Shown here in pieces: positions 6,956 through 15,410 of a stretch of DNA of 64,000 nt. Below the pieces are notes generated by a model, which searched no databases, had not been told where the DNA came from, and saw only the letters and a program-made list of their open reading frames with translations. The DNA comes from BP-191 sp035940575 (lineage in GTDB: Bacteria > Actinomycetota > Actinomycetes > BP-191): the NCBI GenBank assembly GCA_035940575.1, contig DASZER010000010.1, forward strand, positions 1-64,000, given 5' to 3'. Within the stretch, counting starts at the first letter, position 1; every line of letters starts with the position of its first letter. A program made the translations under genes and the position numbers.

Positions 6956-8825
6956 AGCGCAGGTAGAGCCACGGCCCGACGGTGCGGACGTTCATCCGGT
7001 CGCCGGGGAACGTCACGCGGACCCGGTGCGGGACCGACACCGGGTGGGTGCCGGTGAGCACGGCGTCGGCGCGGCTGCCCTGGTCGAGGCGGATGCAGGT
7101 GTTGGTCGCGAGCGTGCGCCAGGCGCCCGAGCGGTACTGCTGCGCCTCGAACGCCATGCACGTGCCGTAGCGGAACGGCTCGACGTAGGCGTGCACGATC
7201 GGGTGCGTCGCGCGGCGGAAGACGCGGTACGGCGACGCGGTGGCGTAGTAGCCGTCGAGGTACGTCGTGAGGCCGGCCTGCGCGTCGCGCGTGACGCCGG
7301 CCTTGCCGGGCCCGTACACGTCGTTGCCCGCGTACTCGACGGTGAACTGCGTGCGGCGCGTGATCGTGTAGCCGACGCGCAGGTACCCGCCGGTGTCGAC
7401 GGCGCCGTACTTGAGGAGCTGGTTGCCGTACCCGGCGTTGGCGTAGATGGCGACGCGGCCGCCGGTGCCCGTGCCGAGCCGCGCGGTGACCTGCGCCGTC
7501 CGGTGGAACGCGTAGACCGATCGGTCGGTCGTGATCGTCAGCGGCGGCGCGAGGCCCGCGACCGCGAACGCGCGCCCGCGCGACAGCCCGCGCCACGTCG
7601 CGTCGCCGTCGTAGGCGACGACGTAGGTGTACCCGCCGCGCTTGGCGACGGTGTCGCTGAACGAGAACGCGCCGCCCGCGCCCGTGACGACGTCGGGCAG
7701 CGCCACGGTGCCGTACTGGCTCGACCGCGTGACGTGGACCGTCGCGCCCTCGGCGGGGCCGACGAGCGAGCCGGTGAGGGTGAACGCCGTGCCGACCCTC
7801 GGCGACACCGGGTAGTTCAGCGTCATGGCCGGCAGGTGCTTGTACGGGTCGTAGAGCAGGTGCAGGCGCAGGCGGTAGCCCGGCGCGGTGACCGCGAACA
7901 GCGTGCCGCCGTCGGGCGCGAACGCGAGCCCGCCGGGCACCGGCGGCGCCCCGAGCTCGTACGAGCGCAGCAGCTCACCGCCGGCGCCGTAGACGCGCAC
8001 GTCGTCGCCGGTGCCGCCCGCGCCGCCGGCGACGTACGCGTCGGTGGCGGCGACCGCGGCGGGCGCCGGGACCTGGCTGCCGAGGGCGCCGTCGTCGGCG
8101 AGGCCGGCGACGAGGAAGCGCTGGTACTGCTCGGGCGACGTCGCGGCCGTGACGACGCGCGTGCCGTCGGGCGTGAGGGCGAGGTCCTTGAGGGCGCCGG
8201 CGACGTCGCGCGCGCCGTCCGCCGAGAGCGTCCCGCCGGTGACCGCGAACGACCGCACCGGCGACGGCGTCGCGGACGCGGCGGCGACGAGGTGCCCGCC
8301 GTCGGCCGTCGCCTCGACGCGCGGCGCGGCCGGCAGGCCGGTCCCCTCCGGCGTCCGCGCGAGCGTCACGACCGGCGTCTCGGCGGACACGTCGAGCAGG
8401 CCGACGTCGCCGGCCGAGCAGCCGTAGCCGAACCACACGGAGTCGCCCGCCGCGCTGAGCCACCGGGGGCACGTGGCGTCGCCGGTGGGGTACGACGCGA
8501 CCTTGTCGAGCGTCGTCGCGCTGTACGCCTCGATGACGTTCGCGCTCGGGATCGCGGCGTAGACCCGCGTGCCGTCGGGCGAGAGCGCGATGCCGGCCAT
8601 GCCGTAGCCGTAGGTCTCGCCGACCGGCTTGCCCGCGAGGTCGCGGGCGAAGAGCCGGCCGTCGCCGGAGACGAAGACGCGGCCCTGCGCGACGTCCACG
8701 GCCATGTCGGAGAACGACTCGAGCGGCAGCTCGACGTTCGCGTCGTCGGCGGCGCCCGCGGGCGTCGCGGCGACGAGCGTGCCGAGCGCGAGCGCGGTGG
8801 CGGCGAGCAGGCTGGTACGGCGCAC
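6948..8825 (-). CDS. Secreted beta-propeller / Ig-like repeat protein
   Basis: 625 residues from GTG 8825, with a signal peptide (LLAATALALGTLVAATPAGA). Residues 30-320 hold WD/YVTN-like propeller repeats (ALSPDGTRVYAAIP, ALTPDGTRVVTAAT, AFAPDGGTLFAVTA). Residues 335-625 form two or three Ig-like or Big-type domains (GGYTYVVAYDGDATWRG; QFTVEYAGNDVYGPGKAG). It is presumably a cell-surface or secreted binding protein. The longer upstream frame to 10223 runs antisense through the acyl-CoA dehydrogenase gene and is rejected. A GGGGGGACC purine-rich stretch lies just upstream of the start. Confidence 0.8.
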   Translation of the reverse strand: MRRTSLLAATALALGTLVAATPAGAADDANVELPLESFSDMAVDVAQGRVFVSGDGRLFARDLAGKPVGETYGYGMAGIALSPDGTRVYAAIPSANVIEAYSATTLDKVASYPTGDATCPRWLSAAGDSVWFGYGCSAGDVGLLDVSAETPVVTLARTPEGTGLPAAPRVEATADGGHLVAAASATPSPVRSFAVTGGTLSADGARDVAGALKDLALTPDGTRVVTAATSPEQYQRFLVAGLADDGALGSQVPAPAAVAATDAYVAGGAGGTGDDVRVYGAGGELLRSYELGAPPVPGGLAFAPDGGTLFAVTAPGYRLRLHLLYDPYKHLPAMTLNYPVSPRVGTAFTLTGSLVGPAEGATVHVTRSSQYGTVALPDVVTGAGGAFSFSDTVAKRGGYTYVVAYDGDATWRGLSRGRAFAVAGLAPPLTITTDRSVYAFHRTAQVTARLGTGTGGRVAIYANAGYGNQLLKYGAVDTGGYLRVGYTITRRTQFTVEYAGNDVYGPGKAGVTRDAQAGLTTYLDGYYATASPYRVFRRATHPIVHAYVEPFRYGTCMAFEAQQYRSGAWRTLATNTCIRLDQGSRADAVLTGTHPVSVPHRVRVTFPGDRMNVRTVGPWLYLRFT

Positions 8826-8942
8826 GGTGGTCCCCCCGACAGAAGCGGCGGGTGCCACGCTACGGCAGGCCGGCGCCCGGTACAGCCGTAACGTCCCGAT
8901 CGGCGTAGGCTCCCGAACGCCGTTCGGTATCAGGAGGTCGCC

Positions 8943-10115
8943 ATGCCGGTCATCGCCGTTCCCGAGGAGTTCACCGCGCTCACCGACGCGCTGCGCGACT
9001 TCGTCGCCCGCGAGGCGCGGCCGCTGGAGGACCAGCACGCGCAGGAGCTCCAGGAGACCGGGCACATCGCCGGCGCGACGGAGATGCGCCGCGCGCTGCG
9101 GAAGAAGAGCGTGCAGGCCGGGTTCTACGGGCTGTTCATGCCGGAGGACGTCGGCGGCGGCGGCGTGGGCTACCTCGGCATGGCGCTCGCGTACGAGGCC
9201 GTCGCGCAGACGGGGTCGTACCTCGCCAACGGCGGCGGCCTGCTCCCGAACGTCGAGGGGCCGACGCCGGTCCTGCTCGACTGCGACGAGGAGCAGCGCG
9301 AGCGCTACCTGTTCCCGACGATGCGCGCCGAGCGCGAGGCGGCGTTCGCGCTGACCGAGCCCGAGGCCGGCTCCGACGCGACGAAGATCAAGACGCGGGC
9401 GGTGAAGAACGGCGACACGTACGTCGTCAACGGCCGCAAGCACTTCATCACCCACGGCGCCGAGGCCGACTACGTCCTGCTGTTCGCCGTCACGGACCCC
9501 GAGAAGGGCGCGCAGGGCGGCATCACGTGCTTCCTCGTGGACACCGACACCCCCGGCTTCACCGTCGCGCGCAAGCAGCAGACGATGTACGACAACCACC
9601 AGGCCGAGCTCGTCTTCGAGGACATGGAGGTCCCGGAGACACAGATCCTCGGGCGCGAGGGCTACGGCTTCTACAGCGCGATGCGCTGGATCAACGGCGG
9701 CCGCATCCAGATCGCGGCGAACGCCGTCGGCGTCGCGCAGCACCTCTACGAGAAGATGCTCGACTACGCCAAGACCCGCGAGGCGTTCGGCAAGCCGATC
9801 GGCAAGAACCAGTACGTCCAGGGCCACATCGTCGACTCGCTGGTCGAGCTCGAGCAGGCGCGCTTCCTCGTCTACGCCGCCGCCGACGCGATCGACAGCG
9901 GCGGCGACGGGCGGCTGTGGGCCGCGAAGGCGAAGTACGTCGCGAGCGAGATGGTCGGCCGCGTCGCCGACCGCGCGATCCAGGTCTACGGCGGCAACGG
10001 CTACATGACCGAGATGGGCATCGAGCGCTTCGCCCGCATGGTCCGCGCGATGCGCCTCTACGAGGGCACGTCGGAGATCCTCAAGACGAACGTCGCCAAG
10101 GGCATCGGCCTGTAG
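8943..10115 (+). CDS. Acyl-CoA dehydrogenase
   Basis: 390 residues, full length for the family. FAD-dependent alpha-beta desaturation of acyl-CoA, feeding electrons to ETF. Visible signatures: AFALTEPEAGSDATKIKT (the ACAD PS00072-type segment), YVVNGRKHFITHGAEADY, AMRWINGGRIQIAANAVG, REAFGKPIGKNQ, and QVYGGNGYMTEMGIER. The C-terminal YEGTSEIL carries the usual catalytic Glu. AGGAGG SD at 8932-8937. It stands alone, so the acyl chain class (medium or long) cannot be deduced. Confidence 0.9.
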   Translation: MPVIAVPEEFTALTDALRDFVAREARPLEDQHAQELQETGHIAGATEMRRALRKKSVQAGFYGLFMPEDVGGGGVGYLGMALAYEAVAQTGSYLANGGGLLPNVEGPTPVLLDCDEEQRERYLFPTMRAEREAAFALTEPEAGSDATKIKTRAVKNGDTYVVNGRKHFITHGAEADYVLLFAVTDPEKGAQGGITCFLVDTDTPGFTVARKQQTMYDNHQAELVFEDMEVPETQILGREGYGFYSAMRWINGGRIQIAANAVGVAQHLYEKMLDYAKTREAFGKPIGKNQYVQGHIVDSLVELEQARFLVYAAADAIDSGGDGRLWAAKAKYVASEMVGRVADRAIQVYGGNGYMTEMGIERFARMVRAMRLYEGTSEILKTNVAKGIGL

Positions 10116-10193
10116 CGAGCTCGGTGCTCCTGCCGGTGACTCCGCGCGGGCCACGCACCCGACATTGAAGATCGTTACGCGGAGAGACGCGGC

Positions 10194-10241
10194 GCTGGCG
10201 GCCAGGAACGACCACCGAGCCACTCAGGCGCCGCCGCCAGC
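10194..10241. terminator. Possible hairpin between convergent genes
   Basis: GCTGGCGGC (10194-10202) can pair with GCCGCCAGC (10233-10241) across a 30-base loop. It lies in the 133-base gap between the acyl-CoA dehydrogenase and the convergent methyltransferase. There is no U-tract, so this is only a weak terminator candidate. Nothing else is evident in the gap. Confidence 0.25.
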
Positions 10242-10248
10242 CGCACGG

Positions 10249-10902
10249 CTACTGGGCCGGGCGCGTCCACGTGACGCGGAAGCGGCGCTTGCCCTCCGCG
10301 TCGACGTAGTCCTCGAACGACTCCGTCGTCAGGAGCTGCGCGACCGGCGACAGCTCGCGGCGCGTCAGCGGCCACGGCAGGTCGCCCTCGGGCTCGTCGT
10401 CGTCGCGGCCGCGCGCGACCAGCAGCAGCGTCCCGCCTGGCGCCACGAAGCCGGGCAGCGCGAGCAGCGCCTCCCGCCGCGGCTCCCCGCGGAGCACCTG
10501 CACGGTGTAGATCTCGACCACGAGGTCGAACGCCTGCGCCCACTCGGCCGGCGCGTGCAGCAGGTCCGCGCAGACGTAGTCGCACGCCGTCCCCTCGTGC
10601 GACGAGCGCGCCCACTCGACGGCCGAGGACGACACGTCGAACGCTGTCACGTCGTACCCGCGACGTGCCAGCTCCTCCGCGTCGTCGCCGAGCCCGCAGC
10701 CGACGACGAGCGCGCGGCCGCCGTGCGACTCTCGGGCGTCGAGCCACGAGACGAGGTTGGGGTTGGGCAGGCCGTCGGCCCACGGCACCTTCGACGCGTC
10801 GCCGGCGGCCGAGGAGTAGAGCGTCTCGAGCCAGCCGGTCGCGTCGCCCGCCTCCTGCGACTCCTCCGCGAGCCGCAACGCGTTCGCGTGCGCGTCGCTC
10901 AC
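10249..10902 (-). CDS. Class I SAM-dependent methyltransferase
   Basis: 217 residues. Motif I LVVGCGLGDDAEEL (SAM-binding glycine loop), motif II VTAFDVSS, post-I acidic residues and motif IV FDLVVEIYTVQVL are all present, followed by VAPGGTLLLVARG. The architecture resembles TPMT/UbiE-type small-molecule methyltransferases; the substrate is unknown. The start is GTG 10902, whose GTGA overlaps the stop of the upstream ATPase gene by 4 bases, so translation is coupled. I reject the longer frame to 11211, which overlaps that gene. Confidence 0.85.
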   Translation of the reverse strand: MSDAHANALRLAEESQEAGDATGWLETLYSSAAGDASKVPWADGLPNPNLVSWLDARESHGGRALVVGCGLGDDAEELARRGYDVTAFDVSSSAVEWARSSHEGTACDYVCADLLHAPAEWAQAFDLVVEIYTVQVLRGEPRREALLALPGFVAPGGTLLLVARGRDDDEPEGDLPWPLTRRELSPVAQLLTTESFEDYVDAEGKRRFRVTWTRPAQ

Positions 10903-11279
10903 GGCAGCACGACCCCGTGCCTGCGGGCGACGACGACCGTGCGCTCGGGCAGCACCTTGAGCACGACCTCGTCGCAGACCGCGGCCGCGAGCCGCAGGTC
11001 GCCGAGCGGCGTCGCCAGCGCCGTGAACACGTCCGGCGCCGACGTCTCGACCTCGACCTCGATCCCGTCGCCGACGACCCGCCCCCGGAGGACGACCCGG
11101 TCGACGGGCCCGGTGCAGAGCTCGTTGATCGCGAGCAGGAGGTCGGGGATCGCGTCGCTGCGCACGTGGCGGTCGCGGAGCCACTGCTCGGCGAGCTGCC
11201 GGGCGAGCCACAGGCCACCGTCCCCCGAGTCGAAGCGGTAGACGAGGACGTCCTCGTCACGCAGGCTCGCAGTGGTCAT
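10899..11279 (-). CDS. Anti-sigma-type histidine-kinase-like ATPase
   Basis: 126 residues with a GHKL-like layout: LARQLAEQWL helix, the N-box-like LLLAINELCTG (Asn ligand for Mg-ATP), and a C-terminal beta-sheet (VVLRGRVVGDGIEVEVET ... DEVVLKVL). A clear G-box is not visible. It resembles the small RsbW-like regulators of actinobacteria. It is the first gene of a two-gene operon with the methyltransferase. Function inferred from fold only. Confidence 0.6.
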   Translation of the reverse strand: MTTASLRDEDVLVYRFDSGDGGLWLARQLAEQWLRDRHVRSDAIPDLLLAINELCTGPVDRVVLRGRVVGDGIEVEVETSAPDVFTALATPLGDLRLAAAVCDEVVLKVLPERTVVVARRHGVVLP

Positions 11280-11333
11280 ACCTGTGCCGTCACCGTTACC
11301 GGGGTGCCCGAAACCCCCAGACAGGGGGCAACG

Positions 11334-11930
11334 TCACCGCGGCAGCCACGCGAGCACGAGCAGCGACCACGTCGAGTGCACCACGGCGGCGGTCCACCAG
11401 CCGCCGCTGGCCCGCCGCGACAGGCCGCAGACGCCGCCGAGCACGAGCGCGGCACCGACCATGGCGACGTTGCCCGACGGCAGCACGGCGAGCGCGTGCG
11501 CGAGCGTCGTGGTGACGATCGGCAGCCGCAGCCGCTCGAACAGCGCGCCCCGGTAGAACACCTCCTCGGCGACCCCCGCGACGACCGCGGAGACCGCCAC
11601 CGCGAGCCTCGACGACTCGTCGGCCTTCGCCAGCACGTCCTCGACCGCGTGGTCGAACGCCGGGACCAGCCGCACCACCGCGCCCATCACGAGGAACGCG
11701 AGGAACAGCAGCAGCCCCGTCAGCACCGGCGACACCACGGGGTGCCGCCCCTTCCGCCGGTGCGCGGCCGGCATGCCGCCGGAGAGGACGGAGCCGAGCA
11801 GGAACAGCGGCGCGAGCACGAACACGAGCCGCACCGCGTCGCCCTCGGCGTACAGCCGTCCCGTCGCGATCGCGACGGCGACGAGGGTGATCAGCAGCAC
11901 GAGCAGGCTGCGACGCTTCCTGGCGGCCAC
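11334..11930 (-). CDS. CPBP-family intramembrane metalloprotease (Abi)
   Basis: 198 residues with about six membrane helices. The CPBP signatures are present: AGVAEEVFYRGALFERL (EExxxR, motif 1), an internal His in TTLAHALAVL (motif 2) and AAVVHSTWSL (motif 3). The family includes CAAX prenyl-endopeptidase-like glutamate proteases and bacteriocin self-immunity proteins; the substrate here is unknown. Monocistronic, with no RiPP gene adjacent. Confidence 0.85.
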   Translation of the reverse strand: MAARKRRSLLVLLITLVAVAIATGRLYAEGDAVRLVFVLAPLFLLGSVLSGGMPAAHRRKGRHPVVSPVLTGLLLFLAFLVMGAVVRLVPAFDHAVEDVLAKADESSRLAVAVSAVVAGVAEEVFYRGALFERLRLPIVTTTLAHALAVLPSGNVAMVGAALVLGGVCGLSRRASGGWWTAAVVHSTWSLLVLAWLPR

Positions 11931-11963
11931 GGCCCCGACCGTAGCCGACTAGGCTGCGACGCC

Positions 11964-12863
11964 GTGACCACGGCTAACGAGATCCCCGTCGTCGGCGCCC
12001 GCCAGCCCTGCCCCTGCGGGTCCGGCAAGCGCTACAAGGCCTGCCACGGCTCCGGCCGCGCCGACCGCGCGTTCGTCGCGCGACCGTTCGCGGGCCGCGA
12101 GGACGAGGCGGAGTGGGTGATGCTCCGCGAGGTCGTCCCCGCGGCGACCGCGCCCCTGACGCTGGTCGACGGCCGCACCGCGACCCTCGCGACCGTCCTG
12201 CCGCTCGCGTGGCCGGCGATGGTGCGCGCGGACGGCGGCGTGTTCGTCGGCCTGCAGGTGCCCGGCCGTACCGGCGACGTGTCCAAGGACATCGGCCACG
12301 CCCTGGCGATGGCCCTCGAAGCCACGCCGGGCACGGCCATCACGACGCTCGTCCCCGGCGACGCGCCGCGCCTGCAGGACATGCTCGACCCGGCGCCGAT
12401 CGAGGTCACCGTGCACGACGGCTTCGACTTCTGGGTCGAGGGCGTGGACGACCCGGACGGCGACGTCGCCGCCTCCCTCGAACGCGCCAACGCCGCCGTC
12501 ATCCCGACGCGCAGGCTCTCGTCGGTGCGGGCCGCGTACTGGTGCCGGATGCGCGAGCGCTGCCACCTGCGGTGGGCGCTGCCGTTCGACGAGGAGCCGG
12601 CGCTCGACGCGCTCGCCCGCCTCGCCGCCGCCCGCGAGCTCTCGCTCGGCGAGGGCACGCGCTACGTCGGGTCGTTCCGCGCCCACGGGCTGCTCGTCCC
12701 CGTCTGGGACCTGCCGCACGAGATGGAGGCGGACGACCTCGAGGCGCCCGCGGCGTCGTTGTGGGAGCGGGTCAACGCCGTCCTCGCCGAGCCGCGCGCA
12801 TTGAGCGACGACGAGCGCCGCGCCCGCAGCGGCCTGCTCTCCCGGCAGCTCACGCTGCGATAG
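11964..12863 (+). CDS. DUF5926-family protein with N-terminal SEC-C zinc motif
   Basis: 299 residues from GTG 11964. Residues 12-30 are a SEC-C motif (QPCPCGSGKRYKACHG), a Zn-binding element seen in SecA and many stand-alone proteins. The remaining roughly 260 residues match the DUF5926 layout found across actinobacteria. A TAGGCT box (11950-11955) ends 8 bases before the GTG, suggesting leaderless transcription. The much longer frame starting at 10665 is antisense to the methyltransferase and CPBP genes and is discarded. Function unknown. Confidence 0.85.
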   Translation: MTTANEIPVVGARQPCPCGSGKRYKACHGSGRADRAFVARPFAGREDEAEWVMLREVVPAATAPLTLVDGRTATLATVLPLAWPAMVRADGGVFVGLQVPGRTGDVSKDIGHALAMALEATPGTAITTLVPGDAPRLQDMLDPAPIEVTVHDGFDFWVEGVDDPDGDVAASLERANAAVIPTRRLSSVRAAYWCRMRERCHLRWALPFDEEPALDALARLAAARELSLGEGTRYVGSFRAHGLLVPVWDLPHEMEADDLEAPAASLWERVNAVLAEPRALSDDERRARSGLLSRQLTLR

Positions 12864-12927
12864 CGAGGCTGGACGCGCGCGGCCCGCGACGAGAGGATCG
12901 CCGCGACATCGGACGAGAGGCCCTGAC

Positions 12928-13389
12928 GTGCGCGACCAGCTCACCGCCGCGATCCAGCAGCGCAAGATCGTGACGTTCACCTACCAGGGCCACGAGCGCC
13001 GCGTGCAGCCGGCCGCGTTCGGCGTCGGCAACCGCAAGGGCAAGGAGACGCTGCACGCCTACCAGGTCGGCGGCGGCTCGCGGCGCGGCGGCGTCCCGCA
13101 CTGGCGCAACTTCCACGTCGAGGGCATCACCGCGCTCACCGTGCTCGACGAGGTCTTCGGGCCGAACCCGCCCGGGTTCAACCCGACGCCGTTCCCGCAG
13201 ACCCAGGTCGCCCTCGCGGCGTCGCCCTCCGCGTCCGCGACGACGGCGCCGAGCGGCGGGTCCGGCGGCGACAAGAAGAAGGACGAGGTCATCCCCGGCC
13301 TGCCCATCAGCGGGGAGCAGGCGGCCAAGGCCGTCGAGACCGCGAGCAAGGCTCTGGGCAAGCTCGGAAAGTGGTTCCGCAGCCGTTGA
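12928..13389 (+). CDS. WYL-domain-like protein
   Basis: 153 residues. Residues 1-75 read LTAAIQQRKIVTFTYQG ... RRVQPAAFGV ... LHAYQVGG ... WRNFHVEGITALTVL, the beta-barrel WYL-like fold that usually senses nucleic-acid or nucleotide ligands. No HTH precedes it, unlike classical WYL regulators. The C-terminal half is a Pro/Ser/Gly linker and an Ala/Lys helix ending KLGKWFRSR. Start is GTG 12928. A candidate small-RNA promoter starts at its stop codon. Confidence 0.6.
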   Translation: MRDQLTAAIQQRKIVTFTYQGHERRVQPAAFGVGNRKGKETLHAYQVGGGSRRGGVPHWRNFHVEGITALTVLDEVFGPNPPGFNPTPFPQTQVALAASPSASATTAPSGGSGGDKKKDEVIPGLPISGEQAAKAVETASKALGKLGKWFRSR

Positions 13390-13416
13390 CGCGGGTGGGT
13401 GGACACCTGCTAGGTT
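13386..13416 (+). promoter_or_regulatory. Sigma-70-type promoter for the 13.4 kb small RNA
   Basis: TTGACG (13386-13391), a 19-base spacer and TAGGTT (13411-13416). If the -10 is read as GCTAGG the spacing is 17. The -35 overlaps the stop codon of the WYL-like gene. The predicted start near 13422-13424 precedes a structured region and a strong terminator. Confidence 0.6.
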
Positions 13417-13421
13417 CCCCG

Positions 13422-13548
13422 CTGTCGCGCCCGGGATGCGGCCGCTGAGACAAGCGGCTTCGGGACCAGCGTTCCGGCAGCCTCGCGCTGCGCGCGAGTC
13501 TCGGCCCCGGCCTCGCACCGTCTCGGTGCTAGAGGCCGGGGCCCTTTG
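13422..13548 (+). ncRNA. Candidate small structured RNA, family not recognised
   Basis: About 125 bases with a promoter at its 5' side and an intrinsic terminator at its 3' side, but no ORF or SD inside. Three stem-loops lie in a row: GCCGCT/AGCGGC around GAGACA (13441-13458), CTCGCGC/GCGCGAG around TGC (13482-13498), and the long terminator stem (13503-13543). It could be an independent sRNA, or a leader with an attenuator for the CocE-type hydrolase at 13629. It does not match the TPP, cobalamin, SAM-IV, ydaO or 6C consensus as I remember them. Confidence 0.5.
13503..13547 (+). terminator. Strong intrinsic terminator
   Basis: GGCCCCGGCCTC (13503-13514) pairs perfectly with GAGGCCGGGGCC (13532-13543). 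An inner stem GCACCG/CGGTGC around TCT sits inside, and CTTT follows. With 18 GC-rich pairs, this is one of the strongest hairpins in the window. Confidence 0.75.
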
Positions 13549-13628
13549 AACTCCCCACACGCCGCGCTGCGCGCGCCGGTGGGGACCCCCAGGCAGGGGC
13601 GGCTGTGGCCGTGTCGTATCTCGTAAGG

Positions 13629-15272
13629 ATGCGCCTGCGCCCCGCCCTGCTGATCGCCGCCGTCGTGGCCGGCGTGCTCGCCGTCCCCGCCACCGCCGCC
13701 GAGTGGGTCGAGGAGCGCGCCTACGTCCCCACGGCCCACGGCGAGATGTTCGTCGACTTCGTGCGCCCCAGGACCGGCAAGGCGCCCGTGATCCTCCAGG
13801 TGACGCCGTACCGCTACCTCTACGGCGACGCCGACCCGACGGCGAGCCGCGGCGGCTACTACCGCACGCGCTACCAGGCGCAGGGCTACGCCGTGGCGTA
13901 CGCCGACCTGCTCGGCACCGGCCTGTCCGGCGGCTGCTGGGACTACGGCGGCAAGGCCGAGGCCGAGTCGGGCGCGGCGCTGGTCGAGTGGCTCGGCACC
14001 CGCCCGTGGAGCAACGGCCGCGTCGGCATGATCGGCACGTCGTACGACGGCGCCATCCAGCTCGAGATCGCGACCCTCGCGCCGAAGCACCTCGCCGCGA
14101 TCGTGCCGCAGGAGCCGGTGTCGTCCTGGTACGAGTACAACTACGACTCCGCCGTCACGCACAACTCCAACGACGACACCTCCCCCGACGAGACCGGCTA
14201 CCCCGTCGGCACGCCCGACCTGTTCGACCTCGTGCTCGGCACGACCCCGAACACCGACCCCTCGCACGCCTCCCCCGCGTCGTTGCAGGCCGCCGCGAAC
14301 GACGCCGCGAGCGGCTGCGACGTCGCCGAGCACAACACCCGCGGCCACTACGTGCAGCCCGAGTACACCGACTTCTGGCGCGAGCGCGACTGGGCGCTGC
14401 GGGCGGGCAACGTGCGGGCGGCGGTGCTGTTCCAGCACGGCTGGCGCGACATGAACACCAAGCCCAACAACTTCACGCGCTTCTGGCTCGGCCTGCGCCG
14501 CTCGCCCGACGCGCGCGCGATCCTCGGCCAGTGGGAGCACGTCGACGTGTTCTCCGGCAAGCGCCAGATCGGCCTCGACGTCTCGGCCGCGGAGTACCTC
14601 GACAAGTTCTACGCGAAGCACCTCAAGGGCGACCGCAGGACGGGCATCGAGCGCATCCCGCGCGTGCTGTCCCAAGGCAACGACAACCTCGTCCGCACGA
14701 CGCTGCCGATGACCGCGCCGCAGACGGCGTTCTCCCTCGCGCACCCGGCGACCGGCATCGGGACGCTCGGCCGCAAGGGCACCGGCAACGGCACGTTCAC
14801 CAACTCCGGCTCGGAGACCAGCAAGGCGTTCAAGAGCGACCCCACGACGCAGCGCGGCTTCGCCTCCTACGCCACCGAGCCGTTCCGCAAGGACACCCGC
14901 CTCGCCGGGTCGGGCTCGGTGACGTTGCGGCTCACCTGCTCGCTGCCGCGCGGCCAGGTGGCGGCGACGCTGCTCGACCTCGGCCCCGAGTCGACGGCGG
15001 CGAAGGTGGTCACCCTGGGCCTGCTGGACCTGCGCTTCCGCGAGTCGCTGGCGGCCCCGAAGGACGTCCCCGTGGGCCAGCCGTTCACGGCCAAGGTGAC
15101 GCTGCGGCCGCAGGACTACGTGGTCAAGGCGGGCCACCGGCTGGTCCTCGCGATCGCCGGTTCCGACGTGGTGTGGGGGGTGCCCGACGCGGTCTCCGGG
15201 CAGCGGGTCGAGGTGCTCCCGGACTCGGTCCTGCGCCTCCCGTTGGGGTCGTCAGGGAACGTTCTGCGGTAG
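13629..15272 (+). CDS. Secreted CocE/NonD (X-Pro dipeptidyl-peptidase S15) family hydrolase
   Basis: 547 residues from ATG 13629 with a signal peptide (ALLIAAVVAGVLAVPATAA). A GTG at 13605 would add 8 residues. The S15 alpha/beta hydrolase domain contains the nucleophile elbow GMIGTSYDGAIQ, a preceding oxyanion region VTPYRY, and FQHGWRDMNTKPNNF near the acid/His region; WEHVD carries the likely catalytic His. The last 180 residues form a jelly-roll PepX C-terminal domain (GSGSVTLRLTCSLPRG ... GHRLVLAIAGSD). It is probably an exported acyl- or dipeptidyl-hydrolase or esterase. A candidate RNA lies directly upstream. Confidence 0.85.
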   Translation: MRLRPALLIAAVVAGVLAVPATAAEWVEERAYVPTAHGEMFVDFVRPRTGKAPVILQVTPYRYLYGDADPTASRGGYYRTRYQAQGYAVAYADLLGTGLSGGCWDYGGKAEAESGAALVEWLGTRPWSNGRVGMIGTSYDGAIQLEIATLAPKHLAAIVPQEPVSSWYEYNYDSAVTHNSNDDTSPDETGYPVGTPDLFDLVLGTTPNTDPSHASPASLQAAANDAASGCDVAEHNTRGHYVQPEYTDFWRERDWALRAGNVRAAVLFQHGWRDMNTKPNNFTRFWLGLRRSPDARAILGQWEHVDVFSGKRQIGLDVSAAEYLDKFYAKHLKGDRRTGIERIPRVLSQGNDNLVRTTLPMTAPQTAFSLAHPATGIGTLGRKGTGNGTFTNSGSETSKAFKSDPTTQRGFASYATEPFRKDTRLAGSGSVTLRLTCSLPRGQVAATLLDLGPESTAAKVVTLGLLDLRFRESLAAPKDVPVGQPFTAKVTLRPQDYVVKAGHRLVLAIAGSDVVWGVPDAVSGQRVEVLPDSVLRLPLGSSGNVLR

Positions 15273-15308
15273 TTCGTCCCGCTCTGTCCTGTCACCCGAT
15301 CCGGTGAT

Positions 15309-15395
15309 TTGCGCTGCGCCGCAGTTGGGGTAATGTTCCACCTGCTCGGGCGTCGCCGCGTCCCCCGTCGGCGACGCCCGGGCACTTCTCTTTTC
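15309..15395 (+). promoter_or_regulatory. Promoter plus C-rich-loop hairpin in the leader of the flavoprotein gene
   Basis: TTGCGC (15309-15314), 16 bases and TAATGT (15331-15336) form a plausible promoter. Immediately after the expected start lies a perfect 11-pair stem, GGGCGTCGCCG (15348-15358) with CGGCGACGCCC (15369-15379). Its loop carries five consecutive C, and CTTCTCTTTT follows. This looks like an intrinsic terminator or attenuator placed between promoter and gene; the coding GTG is at 15411. Confidence 0.5.
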
Positions 15396-15410
15396 CGGGG
15401 TGGCCCTTTC

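Noticed and set aside
8826..10223. Upstream part of a 1091-residue frame ending in the secreted propeller protein
   Set aside because: Antisense to acyl-CoA dehydrogenase; the signal peptide begins at GTG 8825.
10665..11963. N-terminal part of a 732-residue frame ending in DUF5926
   Set aside because: Antisense to the methyltransferase, ATPase and CPBP genes; SEC-C motif begins just after GTG 11964.
13422..13548. Known riboswitch upstream of the CocE-type hydrolase
   Set aside because: No match to the TPP, cobalamin, SAM-IV, ydaO or glycine consensus that I can recall; left as unclassified RNA.
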